Positions 9,131 through 18,021 are shown, numbered from the stretch's first letter. The stretch: DNA of 64,000 nt from Pyrinomonadaceae bacterium (GCA_036277115.1 DASUNM010000021.1:558001-622000); one strand, 5' to 3'. Notes: generated from the sequence alone by a model not told the origin. Translations and numbers: made by a program.

Positions 9131-9237
9131 CACCGTTTTTCTCTGTGCGTCTTTGTGCGTGCTCTGTGTCTCTGTGGTGAGAACACTGCGTGCAGGAATT
9201 CCCCACAGAGCCACTGAGATGTCACAGAGACACAGAC
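9131..9237. repeat. CTCTGTG-type inverted repeat, copy 1
   Basis: An imperfect hairpin of about 105 bases. The left arm includes GCTCTGTGTCTCTGTGGTG and the right arm CCCCACAGAGCCACTGAG followed by CACAGAGACACAGA. It lies just upstream of the receiver-like gene; copy 2 lies just downstream. Two more copies are near 13.1 and 44.3 kb. Confidence 0.85.
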
Positions 9238-9266
9238 TAAAGCTAAGTGTTAGTAACGAAAGTTAC

Positions 9267-9632
9267 ATGAATACAGTTATCGCCGTCGTTGATGATCTCT
9301 TCTTCGCTTCGAAGATTCGCGGCACGGCCGGACAGGTCGGCGCACGCGTACAGTTTTCGAGATCAATCCCCGATGCGGTTGCGAAAGCACGACAGGAAGC
9401 CCCGGCCTTAATCATTGCCGACCTGAATGCGGGTTGCTGTGACGTTCTGGAGTTGGCGCGCGCGTTGAAGAGTGATGAGGCGCTGGCCGGTGTAGTACTG
9501 CTCGGATTCTTTTCCCACATCCAAACCGAGTTACAACAAGCGGCCGTCGCGGCGGGTTACGATCGAGTGATGCCGCGTTCAGCTTTCACCATGAAGCTTG
9601 CAGCTATTCTGTCGGAAACCGTGGAAGGTTAA
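9267..9632 (+). CDS. Receiver-like small protein
   Basis: A 121-aa protein resembling a CheY-type receiver domain: hydrophobic first strand with an acidic pair (IAVVDDLFF), a second strand ending in aspartate (LIIADLNAG, candidate phosphoacceptor), a third (GVVLLGFFSH, where a Thr/Ser would normally stand) and the motif VMPRSAFT in place of the conserved K-P. The usual lysine is replaced, so it may be an atypical or degenerate receiver. The ATG at 9267 was chosen because the sequence before it is the repeat element. It has no neighbouring histidine kinase and is framed by two copies of the CTCTGTG hairpin. Confidence 0.65.
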   Translation: MNTVIAVVDDLFFASKIRGTAGQVGARVQFSRSIPDAVAKARQEAPALIIADLNAGCCDVLELARALKSDEALAGVVLLGFFSHIQTELQQAAVAAGYDRVMPRSAFTMKLAAILSETVEG

Positions 9633-9640
9633 TTAGCACG

Positions 9641-9745
9641 TCTTTCTCGGTGCCTCTCTTGTGCGATCTCTGTGTCTCTGTGGTGGGATACCGGGACAAG
9701 AACTCACCACAGAGCCACTGAGGCCTCACAGAGATACACGAAGAA
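9641..9745. repeat. CTCTGTG-type inverted repeat, copy 2
   Basis: The left arm contains CTCTGTGTCTCTGTGGTG and the right arm CACCACAGAGCCACTGAGG then CACAGAGATACACGAAG. Same family as copy 1. It separates the receiver-like gene from the convergent DAHP synthase gene. Confidence 0.85.
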
Positions 9746-9762
9746 ATGCGAACACGAGAGAA

Positions 9763-10782
9763 TTACGACACCGGTTGCGGGGTGACGACCTCATGAATCG
9801 GCCGCACTTCCTGAATTAGTTGCTCGTATTGATCAGGCGTCAGCGCCTGCGCGCCGTCTGACAGGGCCTTTTCAGGCTGGTCGTGAACTTCGACGATCAA
9901 ACCATCGGCGCCAACCGCGACACCCGCACATGCTAAGGGAATCACCATGTAGTTCTTCCCGGTCCCGTGCGAGGGATCGACTACCACCGGCAGGTGCGAC
10001 AGGCGACGCACAGCGGGAATCGAAGCGAGGTCGAGGGTATTACGCGTGTGTTGCGCGAAAGTCCGGACGCCGCGTTCGCACAGCACCACGTTGTAGTTGC
10101 CTTCAGACATGATGTACTCAGCCGCCAGCAGCCACTCATCGAGTGTCGCCGACAGACCGCGTTTCAAAAGCACCGGCAGATGCGAACGGCCGGCCCGCCT
10201 GAGCAGACTGAAGTTCTGCATGTTCCGTGCCCCGATCTGAATGACGTCGCCATATTTCTCGACGAGATCCAAACTGCTTTCATCCAGCGCCTCAGTTACG
10301 ATCTTCAGTCCATAAGCTTCGCGAACCTCGGCGAGAATCCTCAGTCCTTCTTCGCCCAACCCCTGGAAAGCATACGGAGAAGTCCTTGGCTTGAACGCGC
10401 CGCCGCGAAAGAAACGCGCACCGCTGCGCCGCACGGCTTCCGCAACGGCAAAGGCCTGGGCATGGCTCTCGATGGCGCACGGGCCGGCAATGATGGCGAG
10501 TTCGTCTCCACCAATCGTTGCGTCACCGACGCGCACGATGGTCTTTTCGGGGCGCAGGTCCAGACTGATCAGTTTGTAAGGTTTGGTGACGCGAATGGCT
10601 TCAGCCACACCCGGCAGGTTTTCGAAACGCGTCGGGTCAATCGCGCCCGGATTGCCGGTGACACCAATCGCTGTGCGATGCGCGCCCGGCATTGAGTGCG
10701 GTTTGAAGCCGAGTTCAGTGATGACGTCGCACACATGCGCAACTTGCGCATCCGTGGCGTCGGCTTTCATGACAATGAGCAT
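9763..10782 (-). CDS. aroF: 3-deoxy-7-phosphoheptulonate synthase (DAHP synthase, type I beta)
   Basis: Catalyses the first step of the shikimate pathway: phosphoenolpyruvate plus erythrose 4-phosphate to DAHP. The 339-aa protein has an N-terminal ferredoxin-like (ACT-type) domain (about 1-68) fused to the TIM barrel, as in Thermotoga DAHP synthase, where that domain gives feedback inhibition by aromatic amino acids. Barrel motifs include [37 protein letters not shown] and VDPSHGTGK. The start at 10782 gives the expected full length. It stands alone, with no other aromatic-pathway gene nearby. Confidence 0.95.
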   Translation of the reverse strand: MLIVMKADATDAQVAHVCDVITELGFKPHSMPGAHRTAIGVTGNPGAIDPTRFENLPGVAEAIRVTKPYKLISLDLRPEKTIVRVGDATIGGDELAIIAGPCAIESHAQAFAVAEAVRRSGARFFRGGAFKPRTSPYAFQGLGEEGLRILAEVREAYGLKIVTEALDESSLDLVEKYGDVIQIGARNMQNFSLLRRAGRSHLPVLLKRGLSATLDEWLLAAEYIMSEGNYNVVLCERGVRTFAQHTRNTLDLASIPAVRRLSHLPVVVDPSHGTGKNYMVIPLACAGVAVGADGLIVEVHDQPEKALSDGAQALTPDQYEQLIQEVRPIHEVVTPQPVS

Positions 10783-10844
10783 CGCGACCTATCGTAAAGG
10801 GTAATCGGGAAAATCGTAAATGGACGGGGGCGTCTCGGTCCTGT

Positions 10845-10864
10845 CCCAGGCGTAAACGCCTGGG
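10845..10864. repeat. Short palindrome in the aroF-argS spacer
   Basis: A perfect 9-bp stem with a 2-base loop, CCCAGGCGT AA ACGCCTGGG. Related hairpins built on GCCCAG...CTGGGC occur at 41384-41404, and a degraded one near 62290-62315. The flanking AATCGTAAATGG at 10811 is heptamer-like. Confidence 0.7.
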
Positions 10865-10917
10865 CTACATAAAAGATTTTGTCTAAATAGGACGCAAAGC
10901 ACAGTTGACTGAACCGT

Positions 10918-13062
10918 TTACATGCGTTCCGGAACTGTAATACCCAGCGTCGCCAACGCCGCGGTCAACTGACGCCTCGTGTAATCGGCAACCGTGATCA
11001 GAACCGCGCGTTTTGCCAAATCTTCTTCCGCGATAATTCGGTGCCGGTGATAGAAAAGGTTGAAGGCCTTCGCCAGATTGAACGTGTACTTGGCCAGGAA
11101 AGCCGGTTCGGCGCTCGCGGCTGCCGTGGCGTTCGCATCTTCGAGGCGCGCGGCGAGCATCAAGAGCGTCCAGATTTCGTCACCAGTCTCGCCTTCAAGC
11201 ACGCGCGCAACTAACTTTGCGTCGTGTTGCAATTGAGTTCGACCCGTGGACGCTTCCCCTTCTCCGCTCGCGGAGAGGGGATAAGGGGGAGAGGTTGCGT
11301 CGCGCGCCGACCCCTCCCCTATCCCCTCCCCGCTTGCGGGGAGGGGAGCTGCATCAAGCTTTCTGAAAATTGAGTTGGCCCGCACCGCCGCGTATTGGCA
11401 GTAAGGTCCCGTCTCGCCTTCGAATGACAACGCTTCCTTGAAGTCGAAAGCGATGACGGTGTTCCGCGTGAACTTCAAAAGGAAGTAGCGCAGCGCCCCA
11501 ATCGCAATCGCATTCGCCGTGTCACGCTGGTCCTTCTCATCCAAATCAGCGTGGCGACTCTTAACTTCCGCGAGCGCGTCTGACTGTAATCGATTGATTA
11601 GATCGTCGGCTTTAACGCCGAGGCCTTTGCGGCCGCTCATCTCGATATAAGGCCGTTTCCGATCTTCTTCAGACAGCGCGATTCCAAGTTCCTCGCACGC
11701 GGCGGGCGACAGCGCCACCATTTCGTACGACAAGTGAACGCTGGCTTGCTCACCCAGTTCAGGAACAATTGAAGCAACCCCGCGCTTGACGATTTCCTGC
11801 GGATACGACTGGCGCGAATCGATCACGTTGTAAACGACCGAGCCGCCGCCGAAATTCGGACGCGGCACTTCAGGCAGAGTCTCGGCGTTCGAATCAGTGG
11901 TCGTCACCCAAACAACCTGGTCATCCGGATAACTGCGAAACGGCTTGTAATTAAAATCCAGTCCGAGCTGTCCGAGCTTCCAAAGTTGGTAGGCGATGTC
12001 TTTGCCGGTGTAGGTCACCGTGCCATTTGAGCGCACGATAATCTTGTCGGACTCGTGCTCGTCAGTTCCGGTGTGCGATTCGAACGGCATCACCCAGCAG
12101 CCTTTATGTTTGCCTTCGCTTTCAAACCGGATCACGCCGCGATCTTTCATTAGCTGAAACGCGCGCTCCCAAAAATGCAGATGTAGAATTTCGGACTCGC
12201 GCGCCAGCAAGTTATAACGAATCCCCAGCCGCTCCATCGTATCGAGAATGCATTCGACATTTCGCGTCGCGACGTAATCCGCCAGTTCCGCGGTCGGATT
12301 GTTTCCTTCTTCTATCGCGTGAAGGATCTCGGCGCGCAGCTTCAGCTTTTCCGGGTTCTGCTCGCCTTCCGCCTTGCCGTCGCGGTAAAAAAGCCCGACG
12401 CGCGTGTACAAATCCCAGCAGTAATAGTCGAACGACTGATCGGCAGTCAGCGAGCGGTCGAGCGTCTTGATGTCATCGAGCGACATGTTCTCGATGTGCA
12501 TGAAACCAATCACCACGTCGGCAACCTGGACGCCCGTGTTGTCGATGTAGTTCTGGATTTCGACGCGATTGCCTGCGGCGTGGAGGATGTTCACAAAGGT
12601 ATCGCCGATCACGGAGTTGCGAACATGACCGATGTGCGCCGCCTTGTTCGGATTAATGCTGGTGTGCTCAACCATCAGCTTCCGATCGTGTGGCGCGTCG
12701 CCGACCAGTCCGGCGCCGTCGGCTTGCTTCGTCGCATCGGCGCTCGCCAAATCGCTTAGCAGTCGAGCGCGGTCGAAGAAGACATTGAGATAGCCCGCGC
12801 CCGCAACTTCGACTCGAGCAACTTCGTCGACTTGCTCAAGAGCAGACTTTAACGCTTCAGCGATGACGCGTGGCGCGCGCTTCTCGCCGGTCTTTTGCTT
12901 AATTAGCTTTGCCAGTTCGAACGCTACCGGAAACGCGAGGTCGCCGAGTGCCGTGCGCGGCGGCACCTCGCCCGCGACCTGGTCGAGCTCGACATCGAAT
13001 TGCGCGCGAGCCCCTTCGCGGATCGTGTCCTTGATCGTGTTTTGAAGATCGAGCAGGTTCAT
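10918..13062 (-). CDS. argS: Arginyl-tRNA synthetase with in-frame repeat insert
   Basis: A class Ia synthetase that charges tRNA-Arg. The protein has 714 residues where family members usually have 550-650. The HIGH signature is HIGHVRN (about residue 141), the Arg-specific N-terminal domain is at 1-110, and the KMSKS equivalent is MSGRKGLGVK. The C-terminal DALR anticodon-binding domain ends in ALATLGITVPERM, typical of ArgS. Between KLDAA and TQLQHD (about residues 572-603) lies a Gly/Pro/Ser-rich segment (PLPASGEGIGEG) encoded by a double hairpin repeat, at the junction between the catalytic core and the DALR domain. The insert looks recent and tolerated; no frameshift is seen. Confidence 0.95.
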   Translation of the reverse strand: MNLLDLQNTIKDTIREGARAQFDVELDQVAGEVPPRTALGDLAFPVAFELAKLIKQKTGEKRAPRVIAEALKSALEQVDEVARVEVAGAGYLNVFFDRARLLSDLASADATKQADGAGLVGDAPHDRKLMVEHTSINPNKAAHIGHVRNSVIGDTFVNILHAAGNRVEIQNYIDNTGVQVADVVIGFMHIENMSLDDIKTLDRSLTADQSFDYYCWDLYTRVGLFYRDGKAEGEQNPEKLKLRAEILHAIEEGNNPTAELADYVATRNVECILDTMERLGIRYNLLARESEILHLHFWERAFQLMKDRGVIRFESEGKHKGCWVMPFESHTGTDEHESDKIIVRSNGTVTYTGKDIAYQLWKLGQLGLDFNYKPFRSYPDDQVVWVTTTDSNAETLPEVPRPNFGGGSVVYNVIDSRQSYPQEIVKRGVASIVPELGEQASVHLSYEMVALSPAACEELGIALSEEDRKRPYIEMSGRKGLGVKADDLINRLQSDALAEVKSRHADLDEKDQRDTANAIAIGALRYFLLKFTRNTVIAFDFKEALSFEGETGPYCQYAAVRANSIFRKLDAAPLPASGEGIGEGSARDATSPPYPLSASGEGEASTGRTQLQHDAKLVARVLEGETGDEIWTLLMLAARLEDANATAAASAEPAFLAKYTFNLAKAFNLFYHRHRIIAEEDLAKRAVLITVADYTRRQLTAALATLGITVPERM
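11256..11347. repeat. Double GC-rich hairpin inserted inside argS
   Basis: Two hairpins in tandem: one at 11256-11280 with stem TCTCCGC/GCGGAGA flanked by CCCC/GGGG, and one at 11324-11347 with arms CCCCTCCCCGC and GCGGGGAGGGG. This is a typical spacer REP element, but here it is read in frame as part of ArgS. Confidence 0.85.
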
Positions 13063-13090
13063 GAGAACAGATAAGCCTTTGATAAAAAGA

Positions 13091-13190
13091 AACTCTGTGA
13101 CTCTCCGTGCGATCTCGGTGCCTCGGTGGTGTGTTTATTAAGCTATTTCACCACGGAGACACAGAGCACCACAGAGCTTGCACAGAGAAA
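13091..13190. repeat. CTCTGTG-type inverted repeat, copy 3
   Basis: Left arm AACTCTGTGACTCTCCGTGC..TCGGTGGTG and right arm CACCACGGAGACACAGAGC. It lies in the divergent spacer between argS and the sirtuin gene. Confidence 0.85.
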
Positions 13191-13313
13191 AGTTGTTCGG
13201 CCAGACTCCTCTCGCAGGGAAAGGGAACTAAACAAAGTGGTTATTGTAGTGAATCCGCTAGATTTCGCGAAATTGCGGGCGTGCGCTGCGCTCTGTTACC
13301 ATCCGATTTCCTG

Positions 13314-14057
13314 ATGCAGGCGGTCGCAAGTGTCAAAGTGATCTCTGATGAACTGCGCCAACGGTTCGCACGAGCGAAGAACGTGCTGGTGCTGACAGGC
13401 GCAGGTGTCTCGGCTGAATCGGGGGTGCCGACGTTTCGCGGCGGGGGACAAACAGCAGTTTGGAAAGGCATGCCGTTCGACGTGATTTCGTCCGGCGCGA
13501 TGCTTGAGAAAGATTTGCCCGCAGTTTGGGAGTGGTTCAACTATCGCCGCGGGGTCCTGCGCACTTTAAGGCCGAATGCCGCGCACGAAGCAATCGCCGC
13601 TTGGCAGGATCGCTTCGAACAATTCACTCTCGTGACGCAAAATGTGGATGGCCTGCATGGGCTGGCCGGCTCGCGAAACGTCATTGAACTTCACGGCAGT
13701 GTCTGGCGCGCGCGGTGTTTGGGCTGCCAGACGAGGATTAATCTTCGCGAGTCGGATCATCAGGACGGCGTCCCTGCGTGTCTTGATTGCGGCAACTCGA
13801 TGCGCCCGGATGTTGTTCTCTTCGGCGAGATGCTGCCGCCAGGTGCGTTCGAGAGCGCGACGCGTGCGGCAGCCTGCGACTTGTGTTTCGTGATTGGCAC
13901 TTCGGCCGTTGTTTATCCGGCGGCAGCAATTCCGGAAGTCGCGCGGGCGGCCGGAGCGTATGTGGTTGAAGTCAATCCGGAACCGACGCCGCTATCATAT
14001 ATCTGTAACGAAGTGCTGACCGGCAAAGCCGGTGAGATCCTTCCATTGATTAAATAG
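13314..14057 (+). CDS. Sir2-family NAD-dependent protein deacylase (sirtuin)
   Basis: Removes acyl groups from lysine using NAD. The 247-aa protein has the Rossmann signature [18 protein letters not shown], the catalytic block TQNVDGLHG and the base His in IELHGS, plus a four-cysteine zinc site (RCLGCQ and CLDCGN). The C-terminal NAD motif [12 protein letters not shown] is intact. The YxxR motif of SIRT5-like desuccinylases is not obvious after the first loop, where WFNYRRG appears instead. The ATG at 13314 was chosen because the longer upstream frame runs through a repeat element. It is followed by folE at a 2-base gap, so the two are probably co-transcribed. Confidence 0.92.
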   Translation: MQAVASVKVISDELRQRFARAKNVLVLTGAGVSAESGVPTFRGGGQTAVWKGMPFDVISSGAMLEKDLPAVWEWFNYRRGVLRTLRPNAAHEAIAAWQDRFEQFTLVTQNVDGLHGLAGSRNVIELHGSVWRARCLGCQTRINLRESDHQDGVPACLDCGNSMRPDVVLFGEMLPPGAFESATRAAACDLCFVIGTSAVVYPAAAIPEVARAAGAYVVEVNPEPTPLSYICNEVLTGKAGEILPLIK

Positions 14058-14059
14058 TT

Positions 14060-14686
14060 ATGGCTGCAAAGCTCACCGCACTGAAATCGAAACGAGAGCG
14101 CGCGCCCAAAGTACGCCGCGCCGATCTTGCGCGCATCGCGGAAGGCGTGCGGCTGATTCTGGAAGGCATCGGCGAGGATCCGGATCGCGAAGGCCTGCGC
14201 GATACGCCGCAACGCGTCGCCGAAATGTACGAAGAGTTGACGGCGGGCATGCGCGAGGATCCGAGCGAGCACATCGTGCCGCTGTCGGGCAACAAACACG
14301 ACGAGATGGTGATCGTGAAAGACATTTCGATCGCTTCGCTTTGTGAACATCATCTCGCGCCGTTCGTCGGCAAGTGTCACATCGCATACATTCCGAAGAA
14401 CGGAAACATTCTCGGGGTTTCGAAACTGGCGCGGCTGGCGGAAACGTTTGCGCGGCGCCTGCAGTTGCAGGAACGACTCACTTCAGAAATCGCAAACACG
14501 CTTTACGAGAAGCTAGGCGCGCTTGGCGTGATGGTAGTGATCGAAGCGGAACACACCTGTATGACTTTGCGCGGCGTCAAGAAGCCGGGGGCGCAGACGG
14601 TAACTTCAGCGGTGCTTGGCGGTTTCCGCAAAGACCCGCGCACGCGCGCTGAGGCGATGTCTCTTATCGTGAATAGTAAATCGTGA
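14060..14686 (+). CDS. folE: GTP cyclohydrolase I
   Basis: Converts GTP to dihydroneopterin triphosphate, the first step of folate (and pterin) synthesis. The 208-aa protein carries [17 protein letters not shown], the zinc ligands in [10 protein letters not shown] and [10 protein letters not shown], and [16 protein letters not shown]. The N-terminal 20 residues are basic and variable. Its last codons (SLIVNSKS) are made of AATCGTGA-type heptamers, so a repeat array has replaced or extended the 3' end. It follows the sirtuin gene by 2 bases. Confidence 0.96.
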   Translation: MAAKLTALKSKRERAPKVRRADLARIAEGVRLILEGIGEDPDREGLRDTPQRVAEMYEELTAGMREDPSEHIVPLSGNKHDEMVIVKDISIASLCEHHLAPFVGKCHIAYIPKNGNILGVSKLARLAETFARRLQLQERLTSEIANTLYEKLGALGVMVVIEAEHTCMTLRGVKKPGAQTVTSAVLGGFRKDPRTRAEAMSLIVNSKS

Positions 14687-14726
14687 AGGGCCTTTGTAAA
14701 TCGTGAATCGTAAATCGTAAATAGAT
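14664..14726. repeat. Heptanucleotide array (ATCGTGA/ATCGTAA type)
   Basis: Units ATCGTGA, ATAGTAA, ATCGTGA, then after a 13-base gap ATCGTGA, ATCGTAA, ATCGTAA. The array begins inside the last codons of folE and runs into the spacer. Confidence 0.85.
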
Positions 14727-14773
14727 TCAGCGTAATTCCGGCTTTATCACTCAACTCCCAAGGAGAAACACCC

Positions 14774-15136
14774 ATGAGACCCCACGAGAGATTGGATGTT
14801 TGGAAAAAGTCGATTGATTTCGTAGTAGCCCTTTACGAAGCGACAGAGAAATTCCCGAAAGAAGAGAAATTTGGTTTGACTTCACAATTACGGCGGGCCG
14901 CGGTTTCAATCGCCGCTAATATTGCGGAGGGTGCCGGAAGGAAAACAGCTAAAGAGTTTGGCTATTTTCTGTCTAACTCACAGGGCTCAGCAAGCGAAGT
15001 TTCCACTGAGCTTCTGATCTCTTACCGGCTTCAATACCTGCCCGACGGAGCTTTTCACGAATTGTCATCCAAGGTCGATGAAATCGGCCGCATGCTAACG
15101 GGTTTAGCAAACCACCTCCGTAGGCGTACGGACTAA
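14774..15136 (+). CDS. Four-helix-bundle protein (23S rRNA IVS / S23 family)
   Basis: A 120-aa helical protein of the family first seen encoded within 23S rRNA intervening sequences and now common as free-standing genes. Typical motifs are RLDVWKKSIDFVVALY at the start, FGLTSQLRRAAVSIAANIAEGAGR in the middle and FLSNSQGSASEVSTELLIS. The protein is thought to form a pentameric bundle; its cellular role is not known. A good Shine-Dalgarno sequence (AAGGAG, 14759) precedes the ATG, unlike many neighbours. It lies between folE and metG and is framed by heptamer arrays on both sides. Confidence 0.85.
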   Translation: MRPHERLDVWKKSIDFVVALYEATEKFPKEEKFGLTSQLRRAAVSIAANIAEGAGRKTAKEFGYFLSNSQGSASEVSTELLISYRLQYLPDGAFHELSSKVDEIGRMLTGLANHLRRRTD

Positions 15137-15147
15137 TCTATTTCCGA

Positions 15148-15189
15148 TTCACTATTAACTATTCACTATTAACTATTCACTATTCACTA
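15148..15189. repeat. Heptanucleotide array (TTCACTA/TTAACTA) against the metG start
   Basis: Six 7-base units in a row: TTCACTA, TTAACTA, TTCACTA, TTAACTA, TTCACTA, TTCACTA. The array ends one base before the metG start codon and leaves no Shine-Dalgarno sequence. Confidence 0.9.
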
Positions 15190-15190
15190 G

Positions 15191-17371
15191 ATGACCTTTT
15201 ACGTCACCACTCCGATCTACTACGCTAACAGTTTCCCGCACCTCGGCCATCTCTACACGATGATCGCGGCGGACACGATCGCGCGGTCGAAACGGCAGCA
15301 GGGGATTGAGACTTTCTTCCTCACCGGCACTGACGAACACGGCATCAACATCGAGCGTGCTGCCCAGCGCAACAATCGGGCTCCGAAAGAACAAGCGGAC
15401 TACGTCGTCAGCTACTTCACTAAGATGACGGCGGCGTTCGGGCTCGATACGGCGCATGGCGGTTACGACATCTTCATGCGGACGACAAACCCGTTTCATT
15501 ACGAAGGTGTGAGTGAGCTCTGGCGCCGCGTGGCGAAAGCGAAGACGCCTAAGGGTCGCGATGCGCTTTACAAAGGTCACTACGAGGGTTGGTTCTGCGC
15601 GCCGTGTGCCGGGTACAAAACTGAAGATGAATACGCGGCGCCAGCGACACCGGGCGAGCCGCCTACTTGTTTGGTTCACGAAACGAAACTCGATCGCATT
15701 TCCGAAGAAAGCTATTTCTTTCGTCTGTCCGATTATGACGAGGCGCTGCTCAACCTATACGACTCACGTTCCGATTTCGTGAGGCCCGAAGCGCGCCGCA
15801 ATGAAGTAAAGAGTTTCGTGGCCGGCGGTCTTCAGGATCTCTCGGTGAGCCGTTTGAAATCATCCGTCAGTTGGGGCGTGCCCGTGCCCGACGATCCGAA
15901 CCACACGATGTATGTCTGGTTCGACGCGCTGTCGAACTACATCACTGCGATTGGGTTTGGAAACGAACAGCAGAATGGCGCCATCGGTTTCGAGAAGTTC
16001 TGGCCCGCCCAGCACCTGGTCGGTAAAGACATCCTGCGATTTCATGCTGTCTATTGGCCCGCTTTTTTAATGGCCGGCGGAATTCCGCAGCCGCGCGGAA
16101 TCTACGCGCACGGCATGTGGCTCGATCCTACTGGTCGGAAGATGTCGAAGACGTTGGGCAACACGGTCGAGTTGGACGTGCTGAACAAGCATTTCCCGAT
16201 TGATGCGATCCGTTACTTCTGTCTGCGCGAAATGGTGTTCGGACAGGATGGCCGGTTCGGTTATGAAGGTCTGATTGATCGGACGAACAGCGATCTCGCC
16301 AGCGGTCTCGGGAATCTTTCCAGCCGCACGCTGACGATGATTCAACGTTATCGCGAAGGCCGCGTCCCCTCGGGAAATGTTTCTGACGAAGCGCGCCTCT
16401 CCGCAAAACGCGCCGGCGTTGAAGACGAGGACGCGATCTCAGCATTCGTTGAGCATGCGCGCGATGAGTTCGTCCGGCACTTTGAAGACTTGGCATTCAG
16501 CCGCGCGCTTGAAGAAGCCTGGAGCATTGTGGCGCGCGCGGACAAAATGATCTCTGACGCGAAGCCCTGGGACCTCGCGAAGGATGAAAAGCAGCGCGAG
16601 TCTCTGAACGCCGTGCTGTATCGCGCGGCCGAAACCCTCCGTTGGTTGTCGGTGCTTTTGTATCCCGTAATGCCTGATGCCGCGCTCGAGATTTACCAAC
16701 AGCTTGGATTGTCCGATGACGTCCGCGAGATCGATCCGCGAAACCTAAAGTGGGGAGAGTTGTCGGAAGGCACTGCAATTGGCGAAGTGAAACCAGTATT
16801 CCCGAGAATCGACAAGGCAAAGACGATGGAAGAAATCAAAGAAGAGCAGAAGTCAGCAGACCAGACATCAGACGTCAGAGATCAGAAGTCAGAACCGCCT
16901 GCGGCGCGGGGTCCCCGCGAGGGCATCCCGAGCGGGGTGCAGGATGCGGGCGGGTCCGAGGTGTCGGCGAGCGCAACGCCAGACGGCACCCCAGGCTCCG
17001 GCCAACACGCCACTGAAGCCGACGCCGTTCCCGGTGTTGCTCACATCGACATCAACGACTTTGCGAAGGTCGATTTGCGCGTGGGTGAAGTGAAGACTGC
17101 CGAGCGCATTCCCAAAGCCGACAAACTTTTGCTGATCACCGTAGACATCGGGGAAGAGAAGCCCAGACAGCTCCTCGCCGGCATTGCTCAACATTACGAG
17201 CCTGAAACACTAATTGGACGCAAGATAGTCGTGGTTTCTAACCTGAAACCGCGCAAGATGCGTGGCTATGAATCACAGGGAATGTTGCTGGCGGCTTCAG
17301 TCGGCGACGAAGGTAAACCGGTCCTCGCCACTTTCACTGAAGACGTCCCCAACGGCGCGAGACTAAAATGA
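15191..17371 (+). CDS. metG: Methionyl-tRNA synthetase with repeat-derived linker
   Basis: Charges tRNA-Met. The 726-aa protein has the HIGH-type motif HLGHLYTMIAADTIAR, TGTDEHG, a zinc-knuckle region (CAPCAGY...PTCLVHE), the KMSKS loop KMSKTLGN, the anticodon-binding helical domain and a C-terminal tRNA-binding (EMAP/Trbp111-like) domain from about residue 620 (IDINDFAKVDLRVGEV to the end). Between the helical and Trbp111 domains (about 551-610) lies a low-complexity linker; its first part (SADQTSDVRDQKSE) is encoded by a TCAGACN heptamer array. No ribosome-binding site is visible because a heptamer array abuts the ATG. The start begins with the canonical MTFYVTTPIYY. Confidence 0.96.
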   Translation: MTFYVTTPIYYANSFPHLGHLYTMIAADTIARSKRQQGIETFFLTGTDEHGINIERAAQRNNRAPKEQADYVVSYFTKMTAAFGLDTAHGGYDIFMRTTNPFHYEGVSELWRRVAKAKTPKGRDALYKGHYEGWFCAPCAGYKTEDEYAAPATPGEPPTCLVHETKLDRISEESYFFRLSDYDEALLNLYDSRSDFVRPEARRNEVKSFVAGGLQDLSVSRLKSSVSWGVPVPDDPNHTMYVWFDALSNYITAIGFGNEQQNGAIGFEKFWPAQHLVGKDILRFHAVYWPAFLMAGGIPQPRGIYAHGMWLDPTGRKMSKTLGNTVELDVLNKHFPIDAIRYFCLREMVFGQDGRFGYEGLIDRTNSDLASGLGNLSSRTLTMIQRYREGRVPSGNVSDEARLSAKRAGVEDEDAISAFVEHARDEFVRHFEDLAFSRALEEAWSIVARADKMISDAKPWDLAKDEKQRESLNAVLYRAAETLRWLSVLLYPVMPDAALEIYQQLGLSDDVREIDPRNLKWGELSEGTAIGEVKPVFPRIDKAKTMEEIKEEQKSADQTSDVRDQKSEPPAARGPREGIPSGVQDAGGSEVSASATPDGTPGSGQHATEADAVPGVAHIDINDFAKVDLRVGEVKTAERIPKADKLLLITVDIGEEKPRQLLAGIAQHYEPETLIGRKIVVVSNLKPRKMRGYESQGMLLAASVGDEGKPVLATFTEDVPNGARLK
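16851..16894. repeat. TCAGACN heptamer array inside metG
   Basis: Units such as TCAGACG, TCAGAGA and TCAGAAG repeat with period 7 and belong to the same family as the array at 8071-8152. They are translated in frame in the MetG linker. Confidence 0.8.
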
Positions 17372-18021
17372 AGCCGGTGCTCGAACTCTTTCATAGGTCC
17401 GTTAGGAAAACCCTACTGTCGGTTGCTGTTATCCTTCTTTCCCAAATCTTTTTACTGGGCCCGGTCGCGGCTCAATCGCCAAGACCTCTGCAACTGACCG
17501 CTGAAGTCATTGAGAAGAAATATTGCTCCATCAGTCCTGACAAGGTGACGCTCCAGTTGAAGCTGCGGGTGCGCTACAGCAACCTCGGCGCTGAACGTCT
17601 GATCATTTACCAGGGTCACGATCTGTTCTACCAAATCAAAGTGCGCAGCGACGCGGCCGCCGGAGCCCCCTACGAAGTTCTGCTTCTGAACATGCATTAC
17701 TTCGATGAGGAGTTCGAGCTGATCGACGCAAGCTCACCGGGCAAGGTTTTCGAAAAGCTGGCGCCAAACAAATTTTTCGAGCGCGATTTGATCACAGGTC
17801 TTGGAGTTACAGATCACGATAAAGACCGGAGCAGTACCGCGGTAAAGCCGGGACGTCACACAGTTCACGTGATCGTATCGACGTGGTATCAGACACCTCA
17901 GCTCGCGGTGAAACTTAGAGAGCAGTGGCAGCGGAAAGGCGTCTTGTGGACCCAGCCGTTAACTTCCGCGCCTGTCAGCTTCGTCATTGAAAAGCCTGCC
18001 GCCGCTCCACCGTGTCGCTAA
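17368..18021 (+). CDS. Exported protein of unknown function
   Basis: A 217-aa protein with a clear N-terminal signal peptide (basic start, then TLLSVAVILLSQIFLLGP, likely cleavage after VAA before QSP). The mature part is beta-rich, with alternating patterns such as KVTLQLKLRVRYSNLG and RHTVHVIVSTWY. I do not recognise a family. The ATG overlaps the metG stop in ATGA, and TatD follows two bases after the stop, so it is part of a metG-orf-tatD unit. Confidence 0.7.
   Translation: MKPVLELFHRSVRKTLLSVAVILLSQIFLLGPVAAQSPRPLQLTAEVIEKKYCSISPDKVTLQLKLRVRYSNLGAERLIIYQGHDLFYQIKVRSDAAAGAPYEVLLLNMHYFDEEFELIDASSPGKVFEKLAPNKFFERDLITGLGVTDHDKDRSSTAVKPGRHTVHVIVSTWYQTPQLAVKLREQWQRKGVLWTQPLTSAPVSFVIEKPAAAPPCR

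Noticed and set aside
13107..13313. Upstream extension of the sirtuin frame
   Set aside because: The extra codons lie in a CTCTGTG repeat element and do not match sirtuin N-termini; ATG 13314 fits the family.
15140..15195. Heptamer arrays considered as a CRISPR array
   Set aside because: Units are 7 bases, there are no spacers of 25-40 bases, and no cas gene is in the window.
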